Shown in pieces: positions 31,620 to 41,753 of a stretch of DNA of 64,000 bases; the stretch's first letter is position 1; each line of letters begins with the position of its first letter. A model generated the notes under the pieces. That model ran no database searches and was not told where the DNA came from. It was given only the letters and a program-made list of their open reading frames with translations. The stretch is from Branchipolynoe longqiensis (Eukaryota > Annelida > Polychaeta > Phyllodocida > Polynoidae): contig CM059198.1 of the NCBI GenBank assembly GCA_030323885.1, positions 63,576,917-63,640,916 on the forward strand, given 5' to 3'. The position numbers and the translations under genes were made by a program.

Positions 31620-31880
31620 TACAATAGATATGGAATACATGTAGAATTCATGTAGATAGGTATAGAATACATATGGAATTTGTAAATAGAATGCATATAG
31701 AATACATATATAATACATATAGAATACATATCGAATGCATATAGAATACATATAGAATACAAATGGAATACATATGGAATACATATGGAATCCAATCATA
31801 TAGAATACACATAGAATACATATAGAATATGGAATTTGGAGTGTGGACTAGGGAATATGTTTCATATAGAATATGCAACT
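31620..31880. repeat. Second block of the 11-bp minisatellite
   Basis: AGAATACATAT and GGAATACATAT units with more divergence (GGAATTTGTAAATAGAATGC). Confidence 0.85.
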
Positions 31881-32332
31881 TTACGGTCTTAATGTCGACG
31901 GCGAAAACCCGACATTATTTAGAGATTGGGAGATAAGATGGATGGATTCAATTCAATTCAATTGTACACGTCTGAAGAACTAATGAAAATTTAAAAATCA
32001 TGTTTTTTTGTTTTTTTTAAATTTTAAAATCTGCCATGACATGGATATTACCACTGTCCGTTTGATGATTGTTTAGTTGTTGCTGTTTTCCGCCCTAGCA
32101 ACATCTAATGTCATATCAGGACGGGCCCTAGTGATGTAGGCTCCTTGCAAATTAGTTCTGACCTCACCCCGAGCACATGACCGTATCGATCAGGTCACCC
32201 CTCCAGCACCCTCCGTTGATTAATTGCATAATTATAACAGCACGGAGTGCTGACGTAACCATTGATACCCGGGGCCCAGAGAAGACGAAGCAGGAGGTGG
32301 GAATAACACAACTTTATTTCCATGACAGGCAG
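31881..32332. other. Unassigned, includes a SINE A tail fragment
   Basis: A minus-strand A tail lies at about 32072-32131 (CCTAGCAACATCTAATGTCA TATCAGGACGGG). The rest, including CAACTTTATTTCCATGACAG, is unidentified. Confidence 0.5.
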
Positions 32333-32341
32333 GGTGACTGG

Positions 32342-32759
32342 TAGATAAAAGATTCACCCAGTACTTGTAGTACATGGGTGAAGACCAGCCTTATATAAAA
32401 ACGGTCAAAAAATCGGGCTAATGAAATGAGTCGTTATGAGAGCCTATTTTCACAATCTAAGAAGCACCTTTTATTCTTTCTATATCTCTTCATGTTTACC
32501 CGCTGCTTTTGAGTTGGAAAATATAATAAACCATATACTTTAATGCAATTTAAAAGTGAAATCGACGGCGTTCTCTGGCTGCCATCTTGTCTTTTTGCAT
32601 TCTCTCCCATTTCACCAACTCTGTGTTTATATAAGTAACCATTTGACACTGGTGCCAGGCATTCTACTTCTTGGTCCATACTGACGCTATTTTCACCCGT
32701 ATTTAGACTACGTTGTCATTCACCCCTGTACTGGAAGTACGGGGTGAATCTTTTATCTA
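32342..32759. mobile_element. MULE-like MITE with 9-bp target duplication
   Basis: Termini TAGATAAAAGATTCACCC and GGGTGAATCTTTTATCTA are perfect inverted repeats, flanked by the exact 9-bp duplication GGTGACTGG (32333-32341 and 32760-32768). Each end also carries a subterminal hairpin (GATTCACCCAGTACTTGTAG with GTACATGGGTGAA; CATTCACCCCTGTACTGGAA with GTACGGGGTGAA). It is 418 bp long and non-coding. A 9-bp duplication is typical of Mutator-like elements. Confidence 0.85.
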
Positions 32760-32768
32760 GGTGACTGG

Positions 32769-33251
32769 CTGAGTAGTTCAACTCTACTCACTGCAGCTAT
32801 GAGGGCCCGGTAACAGGGTCCAACATGCAAGTGAAGTTATGGTACTTAATCAAATTGACAATTTAAAAAGATGTCTTGCTTCTACTAGGCTGCAGTAGGT
32901 AGGGTGCGAGTGGCTGTGCTGAGGCTCGCAGGGGGGATTCTGGTGTTTTTTTTAGAGGTTGAAGTTGATTGGTCGAGGGCATTTGTGGGGTTGGCCAATG
33001 GGATGGCTTGGTGTGAGTGGCAGGTGGGAGGGGGGCGCTTACCTGTTCTCTGCACCCCCAGCAATGACAGCAGATCAGCGCCACCAGCTCAATTAACCCA
33101 ATGATCAGACCACTAAGATAGTTATGTACTCTAAAGCTGCATAATTAGATTAAATAAAAGGATCCAATTTGGAAAACTAGCACATTTACCTAGACTTGAT
33201 CGAACAAAGCCTCCTTAGATACTGGTGATTTTCCTCCCAAGTATTAGCGTA
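32769..33251. other. No gene seen
   Basis: Unassigned. The last 130 bp weakly resemble reverse-oriented family E (CATTTACCTAGACTTGATCG). Confidence 0.45.
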
Positions 33252-33562
33252 ATACAGTACAACCCCATTAAACCAAGCTCGGTTAAACCAAACGATCAGT
33301 TAATCCAAACTTTTTTCAGCGGCCTGGCAAAATACTACCATTTATCATATTAAAAAGTTGGTAAAACCAAAGTTGGTTAATCCAAAGTATCGATTAATCC
33401 AAATAAAATTGCCGGACCCCAGGCCACTTCCGGTACAGGTAAACCAAACTTTCATGTGGTTATAAGGTCATCTGAGACTTTTTTTATGATAAATGGTAGT
33501 ATTTTGCCAGGCCGCTGAAAAAGGTTTGGATTAACCAATTGGTTTAATGGGGTTATACTGTA
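33252..33562. mobile_element. pogo-like MITE, family G, copy 1
   Basis: Termini ACAGTACAACCCCATTAAAC and GTTTAATGGGGTTATACTGT. The interior is a long imperfect palindrome in which GCGGCCTGGCAAAATACTAC and its complement face each other. TA flanks. Confidence 0.78.
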
Positions 33563-33654
33563 TATACATATAAATATTAATCAACATGTCCACTTACATT
33601 GTATATTACATTCATATTGCACCCACGTTTTTGCCAAAGCCAAGTCAAAGTCGA

Positions 33655-33745
33655 AGCCAAAGCTTGGTTAAACCAATGATCGGTTAAGCCAAACAAATTT
33701 CTATGGTCCCTTCAAGTTTGGTTTAGCGGGGTTATACTGTACTAC
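33655..33745. mobile_element. pogo-like MITE, family G, copy 2 (partial)
   Basis: GCTTGGTTAAACCAATGATC to GTTTAGCGGGGTTATACTGT; the left terminus is missing. Confidence 0.6.
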
Positions 33746-33786
33746 TTTCGATTCTACTAACAGGATAACTTCATGTTTATCTACAG

Positions 33787-34900
33787 GACGTGGTGGGCGA
33801 ATCGGTAGAGCGCAGGCCTCCCGTCCAGGAGATCGGGAGTTCGATACCCGATCGAGTCAAACCAATGACTGTTATAAAATTTGATACTTGACACTTCCTA
33901 GCTTGGCGCTCAGCATTATTAGGATTGGGCAAGGACTGGTTAGCTCGGTGTCAGGAAAATGTGACTGAGTGAGGTATCGGGTCATGGTGTTGGCGGCCTG
34001 ATTTCTCATTGGGGCAGCACTATAAAGTCATCGTGATTGCACACTGTCATAAGTCGGTACTCAGTCCTGGGGCCATATGTATGTGTCGGGGTTAGCGCTG
34101 CGAAGCTGGTTTTCGGCGGGTTTACCGGGTTAGCGGCGATTACTCCGTATGTATGTGTCGGCGTTAGACAAACACTGCGAGCTTAAAGTCGCCTGCACTA
34201 ACCCCAAGCCATAGGATGGTTAACGCCAATGTTAGGGACCGATTATGCCCAAATCTATTCAATGCGATCATATTTAACAGAATTACATACGCAATAAGGG
34301 AAATTTAATCAAATTAACCCTAAAATCGAACCGTTATTAATGCATAACACTGCATTGGCGGCGTTATGTAGATTGTCGAATCGACGAATGTAAAGTAAAC
34401 AAATCGCCGCCGCCGCAGCGACATCGATATCCATACTGTCCAACGTCAACTAAACATGGCCGCCGCTGTCGCCGCCGTATTGGCGGCAATATATTAGGCC
34501 CAAATCTATTAAATGCTGTCATATTTAACAGAATTACATATGCAATAAGTGAAATTTAATCAAATTAACCCTAAAATCGAACCGTTATTAACGCTGCCCC
34601 CGCATTGGCGGTGTAATTCATATTGTCGAATTGACGAATGTAAACTAAACAAACCGCCGCCGCTGCAGCGACGTCGATATCCATACTGCCAGAATGCTGC
34701 CGCATCGGCGGCAATATATTAGGCCCAAATCTATTCAATGCGATCATATTTAACTAACCCCACTGCGCTTTGGACACATACATACCCCATGACACATCTG
34801 GAACACTGGCGTTAGATAACCCGGGACCCGCCATTAACACCGGAGGAGATAAAAAGTTGCTCATACATATGGCCCCTGATATGACCTTTGGTCTAAAAAC
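33787..34900 (+). mobile_element. SINE type A2 interrupted by fold-back element FB1
   Basis: Head GTGGGCGAATCGGTAGAGCG and B box GAGTTCGATACCCGATCGAG, body to GTCGGTACTCAGTCCTG at 34069, and the remainder CTGATATGACCTTTGGTCTA from 34876. Confidence 0.82.
34070..34875. mobile_element. Fold-back element FB1 with 3-bp CTG duplication
   Basis: Inverted termini GGGCCATATGTATG and CATACATATGGCCC are flanked by CTG (34067-34069, 34876-34878), and the SINE reads continuously if the insert is removed. The interior has a ~235-bp unit starting AGGCCCAAATCTATTCAATG about two and a half times, with GCCGCCGCCGC tracts. The same unit occurs inverted in FB2 (39277-40068). It is non-coding. Confidence 0.82.
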
Positions 34901-34971
34901 CAAGACACTTAGCTCGATTCGATCCTATCTATCAAACTTAGATATTCGTGGACTTTACTTCCTGCCAAATC

Positions 34972-35140
34972 TAAGGTGGTATCAGAATGGGTACCGACTT
35001 GTGACAGTGCGCACTCATGGCAACTTTATAGTGATGTCCCACTGGGAAATCAGGCCTCCGGCACCATGACCCGATATCCCACTCAGTCACATCATCCTTA
35101 CACTGAGTGAACGAGTCCCTGTCATATCCTAATATGAATA
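34972..35140 (-). mobile_element. SINE type A tail and core, reverse
   Basis: ATCTAAGGTGGTATCAGAAT ... CCCACTGGGAAATCAGGC ... CACTCAGTCACATCATCC. The head is lost. Confidence 0.7.
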
Positions 35141-35348
35141 AGCAATGCAATGAAATTCAATGACAGCGATCCCAGCATCACATGCCCGGTTGCCTATAGG
35201 AGACTGTCTCAAAAGGTGAAAAGCAATATGGGACAAAACTGTGTCCATTGTAATGATCAAGACACTATCTACTTATGCATTTGCTCAGGATAAACTGATT
35301 TGTTTTTTAGATGGTGTTTCATAATCCCAATAGAATACATATTGTGGC

Positions 35349-35670
35349 GTTCTCTGTGGCGGAGTGGTTAGAGTGTCTGACTTTTTTCTAGGTCAGACTC
35401 CTAATCTGAGGGTTGGCGGTTCGATTCCCCGTGCCCCCAGCTCTGCCAATTTGGATTTCCACCGCTGTGTATAACTTACAGCGTCATCAAAGGCCGGTTG
35501 CCCTCATACCATGTCTATGTGGTGTGGGAGGTTAAAAATCCCTTGGGTCGGTAAAAGTGTAGGCACGGGCTTTCTATCGACCAGCAGTGGAATGAGGAAG
35601 ACCAGTCGTCTATGACTGAAATTTCCCCTGCTTAAACAACTAATGGACCAACAACAACAAAAAAAAAGCA
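35349..35670 (+). mobile_element. SINE type C with type II tRNA-like head
   Basis: The head GTTCTCTGTGGCGGAGTGGT has an A box, a long variable arm region (GGTCAGACTCCTAATCTGAG) and the B box GGCGGTTCGATTCCCCGTGC. This resembles a class II (Leu or Ser) tRNA, but the ends do not pair well, so it is not a tRNA gene. The body CATACCATGTCTATGTGGTG and the tail GTGGAATGAGGAAGACCAGT to ACAACAACAAAAAAAAA complete it. Confidence 0.82.
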
Positions 35671-35991
35671 AATGTCTTTGTGTTTTCAGTGTAACCTTTT
35701 CTGTGCTGTTTTGTGTCAATCTTTACAATGGACAAAAAAAAGAAGACTTATCACGTTTTGAGACAGGCTCATATACATCACACTGCCTGTTGCTAGGTGA
35801 CGCGATGCCATGTACTAGGTCATATATAACTGCCGTCTCCGCATGTGCCCATTTCCTAATCGTATGGCTTGTTGCTAGGCAACATACCACCTCCCCTTTT
35901 ACATGGCTTCTATTCCTTATGCCTTGAAATTATTGCCGGATATTATTGGTAAATATATTCGGTTACTACATTCCAAACAGGTTGGATCGTT
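35671..35991. other. No gene seen; two X-box-like palindromes
   Basis: GTTGCTAGGTGAC (about 35789-35801) and GTTGCTAGGCAAC (about 35870-35882) resemble RFX-factor X-boxes. No exon is recognisable nearby. Confidence 0.35.
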
Positions 35992-36297
35992 GTTGGAGGT
36001 TTACATCCTGGCAACATCTAAGGTCATGTCCGAACGTGTACCGACTGGTGACAGTGCGTACTCATGTTGACTTTATAGTGCTGCCCCACTGGGAAATCAA
36101 GTAGCCGGCACCATGACCTGATATCCCACGTAATCGCATTATCCTGACACTGAGCTAACCAGTCCTTGCCCTATCCTAGTAATGCCTAGCGCCTGGCTAA
36201 GACACGACAAGCCACCATGAGTGTGCCCTGTCGTAAGTCGGTACCCACCCTGATATGACTTTAAGTGTTTCCAGGAAGTAAAACTCCAACAACCACA
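35992..36297. mobile_element. Inverted pair of SINE type A pieces
   Basis: 35992-36212 is a minus-strand A body, directly joined to a plus-strand A tail at 36213-36297 (CCACCATGAGTGTGCCCTGT to AACTCCAACAACC). The tails face outward and the pair could fold back. Confidence 0.65.
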
Positions 36298-36575
36298 TCT
36301 AATGTAGGTAATAGTGAGTTGCGCATGCCCCGTAGAAAAAGGTCTATTCCACACCTGACTAGTGTTCATGGCGATCCGTGACAATTGGGTGGTTCCCCGG
36401 AAGGTGTCTGCGGAATGGTCGCCATCGAGGCTCCACCTACCGGAAGTAAAAATGGCACACAACTTATCCATCACCATGACGGCACTAAATTGCAATGGCT
36501 GTGACTGCCAATGAATATTTCATTATTTGAACGGTTAATCTGCATTAGATCACGACCCACTGTCTGGTTCGCTTA
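36298..36575. other. No gene seen
   Basis: Unassigned sequence with CACCTACCGGAAGTAAAAAT; no repeat match inside the window. Confidence 0.45.
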
Positions 36576-37278
36576 AGCCCCAGTCACACATAGCCGGACG
36601 AGCCACGGATTTTGAGCGGACCACCCACGGACCAACGGCCCGGACTGTCCCGGACCACCACGGATAAAATCACTGTTTTCGTCGATTTTTGCCTCGCAGT
36701 CACACTTTCGCGGATGAGCCCCGGATGAACTCTGGACCACCCCCGGACTGCCCCCGGACTGGGCCGGACCAGCCCCGGATGAGGCCGGACCACCCCCGGA
36801 GTGCCCCGGAACTTCGGCGGACTATCCCGGATCACCCCCGGACTATCCCGGATCACCCCCAGTCTTACAAGGGCAGTCCGGGAGTGGTCCGTGGCTAGGC
36901 CGGGGGTACTCCTGGATAGTCCAGGGATGGGCCGGGTCAAACCGTGGCTCAAAATGACCCCAGACCACCCCCGGACAGGCCCAGTCCACCCCCGAAATAC
37001 CCGGACCACCCCCGGACCACCCCCTGATCAGGCCGGATCAGGCCGGATTGAGCCCGGATCGCAAAATCCCCCGGACCGCCCCGGATGTTTAAACATTTAA
37101 AAACATCCGGGGCTGACCACGGACAGCGCCGGAAGAGCCACGGATCAGGCCGGATCAGGGGGTGTCGGCATGGATGAGCCACGGACTAGCCATGGATCAC
37201 CCCGGATCGCCCCGGACCACCCCAGATGGCAGTCCGGGGCTCGTCCGGCCCCTGATCCAGGTATGTGTGACTGGGGCT
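36576..37278. mobile_element. Fold-back element FB3 with CCGGACCACCC-word interior
   Basis: Inverted termini AGCCCCAGTCACACATA and TATGTGTGACTGGGGCT are flanked by TTA (36573-36575, 37279-37281). The interior of about 670 bp is a dense series of CCGGACCACCCC, CCGGATCACCCC and GGCCGGATCAGG words. Long frames on both strands are periodic by-products. Confidence 0.82.
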
Positions 37279-37309
37279 TTAGGCAAAAGCTGTCCTGAAT
37301 GTGGCAGTA

Positions 37310-37617
37310 GCGCATGTGGTGGTTTAATCTGTAGAGCGCAGGCTTCCCATGCAGAAGATTGGGAGTTTGTAACCCGGTCGAGTCAAGGCTATGGCTTACC
37401 AAATTTATACTTCTGGCTACTTAGCCAGGCGCGCGGCATTAATAGGATGAGGGAAAGACTGGTTAGCTCAGTATCAGGATAACATGACTGAGTGCGGTAT
37501 CGGGTCATGGTGCCAGTGGCCTGATCTCCTCAGTTGGGGGAGCACTAAAGCTACCATGAGTGTGCACTGTCACATGTCGGCGCCCGTCCTGACATGACCT
37601 CATATGTTGATAGGATC
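37310..37617 (+). mobile_element. SINE type A2, nearly complete
   Basis: Head GTGGTGGTTTAATCTGTAGA with GGAGTTTGTAACCCGGTCGA, body, and the end CATGACCTCATATGTTGATA. Confidence 0.75.
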
Positions 37618-37985
37618 TTAAAGTTGCATAGTCCGATGGATTTGAGTTTTGGTAATTGTTCTGAGATAAATATATGGAATTGATTGTTATGTGTAGTATG
37701 TATATTATTTATGCAAATATTATTGAGAATGTCGTTGGTATACAGATACCTTTAGTATAAAGTAACTTTTATTTTAAATGACTATGTTTTGAGATATTTG
37801 AAATTCAAACATGTAAAATTAGTTTTGGCAAGTTCTGACACCATACACGTCAGTAGTAACAGGATCTATTAAATTCTCTCAATATTCCTTTCCATGAGGC
37901 AACAAATGCTTAAGAAGTGCATCAATATCTAAGTTAGATAATATGTAGAGTCGAATCTATATGATTATTTTGGTTTTGAACACGT

Positions 37986-38940
37986 TGTAACATATTCCGA
38001 TTTACGGCATCAGGGGGAATGCAAATGTTCTATTACTAAACAGGTATACATGACCAAGTGCATGTATGTATATGTAAGGGCCGGGGGTGCCTGAGTAGGA
38101 TGTAAATAAACTTAGTGGCGCTAGCAGGTCTGGGTGTAAGGGGCACTCAGGGCCTACCCCTCCCCCTCTGCTGGGTAAGATCACCACACTCAGGGTCAAG
38201 GTTGGTGTTGGCCAGGGGGGGGGGGGGGGGCCACACAGCTTGGTGGTGGTAGGCAGATCACTGATAACCATGGGGACCAGGAATGCTGGATCCCTATTGG
38301 TAGAGCCAAGAATGCTTGTTTCCCATTGGGGGGAAAAGGGTGAGGTGATACTCTCCAATGAACCCATGTACCATATAAATAATAAACCAAAGGGCTGGAC
38401 TCTCTCTCTTCTTTCACACGTTATACTCTTCCTTTCTCTTTGCCTGTATTGATTTCACTATAGCCTGCCTCATCATCATCATCATCATCATGCTGTCGGT
38501 CGAGATGTGACAAAGACTGCTTTCATTACTTGACTGCTGCTCTTGTGCAGTTGTACATTTCATGAAAGCTGCCTGCAAAAGCGTTGAAGTGCTGCTAGCT
38601 TTTGCAAGTTACCAGGGGCACTCTCTCGGGGAGCAAATAGAGGTTTCACACAGGCAGGAACATGTCCAGACAGGCGCAAAACTATTTGTCCTTGCAGTGG
38701 CTGGTCGGGAGATGTTGGGAGTTCCATACATCAACCGCCCTTAATGCTGCCACAGTGACATGGTTTTCTGTTTAGGGTTTGCTCCCTTAGCCTTCAGTTC
38801 TGTCAAGAACCTGTACCACAAGGCAGTGGTTTACAACTCTGCAGGACAGGGGCGTCAAACTCCCTGAGGTATTGCAATACCTGCATACTCCTGCATAGCC
38901 TGCCTACACAACCACATATTCGAGCTTTAGCCATTCTACA
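37986..38940. mobile_element. Solo LTR-1 copy b, interrupted by an L2-like fragment
   Basis: It begins TGTAACATATTCCGATTTAC and ends CCATTCTACA; the part up to 38470 follows copy a (6330-6830) closely. The L2-like insertion 38471-38894 separates the last part. No exact 4-bp duplication is visible here. Confidence 0.68.
38471..38894 (-). mobile_element. L2-like LINE 3' end, 5' truncated, with 11-bp target duplication
   Basis: ATAGCCTGCCT occurs at 38460-38470 and 38895-38905. On the minus strand the insert ends with GACAGCATGATGATGATGAT, the same 3' UTR and GAT tail as at 7175-7241. Its upstream part is shared with 60165-60490. Copy a of LTR-1 shows the empty site. Confidence 0.85.
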
Positions 38941-39037
38941 ATTTGATGCTTCATCGGACAATGGAGCGTTGCACTCCAACAAACAATATAATGTAGCTCC
39001 AACGTGATTGCGCCAGTCACGATCACCAGCTCAGACA

Positions 39038-39150
39038 TCGGGTCATGGGGCAGCACTATAAAGTCACCATGAGTGTGCTCTGTCACAAGTCGGTACCTGA
39101 TATGACCTTAGATGTTGCCAGGACGTAAAATTTCAATAAGCAACCAACCT
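39038..39150 (+). mobile_element. SINE type A tail fragment
   Basis: GGGGCAGCACTATAAAGTCA through GACCTTAGATGTTGCCAGGA to an AAGCAACCAACC tail. It faces the minus-strand copy at 39166. Confidence 0.65.
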
Positions 39151-39165
39151 TCTAAGTGTGTTCGT

Positions 39166-40284
39166 TTGTTGTTGTTTTAAATCCTAGCAACATCTAAGGT
39201 CATATCAAGACGGGTACCGAGTTGTGACAGTGCACACTCATTGTGACTTAATAATGCTGTCCCACTGGGAAACCAGTGCCCGTATGCATGGGTCGGTGTT
39301 AGCGGCATATGGTGTTAAATCCTGACACCGTTTAGCTATCACTGAGGTGGGGAATCAGGTCATGCGGTATGTAGGGGCATGTAACACTTTGGTTATAGCT
39401 AAACGTGCAGTTATTTTAAGATTGGGGAACCCCTGTGTTGCTTGTACCCGGCAAGAGCGGTGTAAATTGTACTTCTCCGGCCACACCAGCGTAAGTTTTG
39501 CGACGGCGGCGGCAATTTGTTTAGCTTACATTCATCAATTCGACAATAATAATATCGCCGCCAATGCAGTGGTGGCGTTAATGTCGCTTTGATTTTGTGG
39601 TTAATTTGACAAAATTTCACTTTCTAATTATGTTATTCTGCTAAATATGATAGCACTGAACAGATTTGGGCCTATTATATTGCCGCCGATGCGGCGGCGC
39701 CAGTATGGATATCGACGTCGATGGGGCGGCGGCGACATGTTTAGTTTACATTCGTCGATTCGACAATATGAATAATGCCGCCAATGCGGCCGCGCCATTA
39801 ATATCGGTTCGCTTTTAGGGTTAATTTGATAAAATATCACGTTTAGAGTATGGAATTCTGTCAAATATGATCGCATTGAATAGATTTGGGCCTAATCGGT
39901 GCCTAACACCAACCTTAAACCACCTATGGAACAGGGTTACCCTAACCTAGTTTAGGCTTGTGGTGTTAGGCCTATCACCTACTCTTGCATGCCACTTTTC
40001 GCCACTAAACAGGGGATTTCCCCCTAACACCATTTTGGCTCGCTAACACCGACCCATGCATACGGGCCCAGGCCGCCCGCACCATGACCTGGTATCCCAC
40101 TCAGTCACATTATCCTGACACAGTCCTTGCCCTGTCCTAATAATGCCGAGCGCCTGACTAGGAAGCGACAAGTATCAATTTGTAAGTCATTGGTTTGAGT
40201 CGACCAGGGTTCGAACCCATGTCTCCACGATCTACCAGCATGGGAGATGGACGTTCTAACTCATTCGGCCATCCTGTCTGGTCC
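39166..40284 (-). mobile_element. SINE type A1, reverse, complete apart from the fold-back insertion
   Basis: Tail and body 39166-39276, then the rest of the body and the full head complement 40069-40284 (CAGGGTTCGAACCCATGTCT, CATTCGGCCATCCTGTCTGG TC). Confidence 0.85.
39277..40068. mobile_element. Fold-back element FB2 with 3-bp CAG duplication
   Basis: Termini TGCCCGTATGCATGGGTCGG and CCGACCCATGCATACGGGCC are inverted repeats flanked by CAG (39274-39276, 40069-40071). The interior shares with FB1, in opposite orientation, the 'ATTTGGGCCTA' and GCCGCCGATGCGGCGG sequences. It is non-coding. Confidence 0.82.
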
Positions 40285-40512
40285 CCTATGAGTGTGTGCT
40301 TAGGTGAGTTGGGTTGTTGTAGTTTGGTAACTGCCAGGTCAGCCTTGACCTTCATCCCTGCCCTCGTTGTAGTGAGCCCTCCTTGCACCCTCGGTCGTTG
40401 TAACCTAGCCTCCGGGCAGATGGATTATCAACACCAATTAACAGACCTAGAACTGCAAAGTCACTTCTAGTGTAAATAACAGATTCAGGCCTATCCAGAG
40501 TTGCAGTGAATA
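40285..40512. other. No gene seen
   Basis: Unassigned sequence between a SINE and family L. Confidence 0.45.
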
Positions 40513-41272
40513 ATAGACTACATCACGGTTCCGACTGCGCATGCGCTGAAACGGCGTCGGGAGCAAAGCAAAGGCGTACGCCCATTGAGTTTGCCGATAC
40601 GTGTAGGACAAAACCGGCATTTTATTCAAAATAAATAGAAATACATACCAATTTGGCATAAACATGGATGGAAGGATGCAATATAATAATATAATGAATA
40701 TGTTTAAGATGCAACTCTCCATAATTAAGCATTTTGAGCTAAGAAACATACAATTTCAGTCACTTTACAGATTGATGTTTTCATCCCCATTGATTAGCCA
40801 TAAGTAATTCTTATTCTAAATATTAAAATGTGAAATGTGTAAACAAAAACTTGTTTCAAAGAAATATACAACCAATATCTGATTAACCCTACTCATTTTC
40901 TATTTCTACATATGTCATTAACCATAGAATATAAATAAAAACATGAATAAAATAAATAAAACTGACTCTGGCTATGGCTCTAACACTAGTCTGAGTGCCC
41001 ATATTTGTACAAATCTAAATGCACATTGCATAAGATTTGCTGGTTATATTGATGTAAATGCAATGCTGGATAAAAGATTATTATCTTAATTTATTATATA
41101 TATTTTTTTAGTTGGTATTCTATGTTTCAAACAAGAGCTGAGATGACCTGAAACTAGCACATTTCATAGCTGCACCCAGTGTATTAGCATGTGCCATTTG
41201 CTTCTCGCAACTTTGTCTTGCTCTGATGCATCCCACAATGCACCGCGCCACTGGAACCATGATGTAGTCTAT
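40513..41272. mobile_element. TIR element, family L, copy 2 (reverse of copy 1)
   Basis: Termini ATAGACTACATCACGGTTCC and GGAACCATGATGTAGTCTAT. The palindrome GCGCATGCGC lies at 40537-40546. It is similar to copy 1 throughout. Confidence 0.78.
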
Positions 41273-41274
41273 TG

Positions 41275-41368
41275 GTTGGTAGGTTGTTGTTGTTTTACAT
41301 CCTGGCAACATCTAACGTCATAGCAGGATGGACACCGACTTATGACAGTGCACACTCATGGTGGTATA
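41275..41368 (-). mobile_element. SINE type A tail, 5' truncated
   Basis: GGTAGGTTGTTGTTGTTTTA to GTGCACACTCATGGTGG, the complement of the A tail. Confidence 0.65.
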
Positions 41369-41753
41369 AAGACCAGCTCCCTCCAGCATTTCCCAAAATC
41401 ATTACATAACGCCTAATCTTTCGTCAAATCTCCAGTGCTGCATTGAATTTAATTTTCCCTCCGGTCCATAAAAGGTGTGTGGTCTTTAAATTGGGGATGA
41501 ATTGCTCATTTTCAATTAGCATACTAATGAGGTTTGATTAAAAAAAATGGAATGAATGGCTCACGACTGAACTCCCCCGAGAGAGCGACACCTCATGAAT
41601 ACAGAAAGGCTTCCAACTCCAACGGGACTAGTGCCGTCTCATTAGACAATGCTGCTGCATTACTATATAGTGTTGCAATGATAATATACCTCACGGACCT
41701 GGTGGAGATCTCATGTTTTGTGTCCGCAAACAAATATCCATTTTATATATTAT
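41369..41753. other. No gene seen
   Basis: Unassigned sequence. The frame at 41534-41758 has no recognisable domain. Confidence 0.5.

Larger units (their letters stand above)
37618..38962. mobile_element. TTAA-type MITE (family E), copy 6, containing solo LTR-1 copy b
   Basis: TTAAAGTTGCATAGTCCGAT at the left. The body includes about 100 bp of extra sequence near 37690-37760. It breaks after GGTTTTGAA near 37980 and resumes at 38941 with ATTTGATGCTTCATCGGACA. Its last bases are lost. Confidence 0.72.

Noticed and set aside
35349..35440. Leu/Ser tRNA gene
   Set aside because: A and B boxes are present, but the ends do not form a clean acceptor stem and the unit continues into a SINE body found in other copies.
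36584..37402. Pro/Gly/Arg-rich frames on both strands
   Set aside because: They lie in the word-repeat interior of fold-back element FB3; overlapping opposite-strand frames are expected from its GC-rich periodicity.
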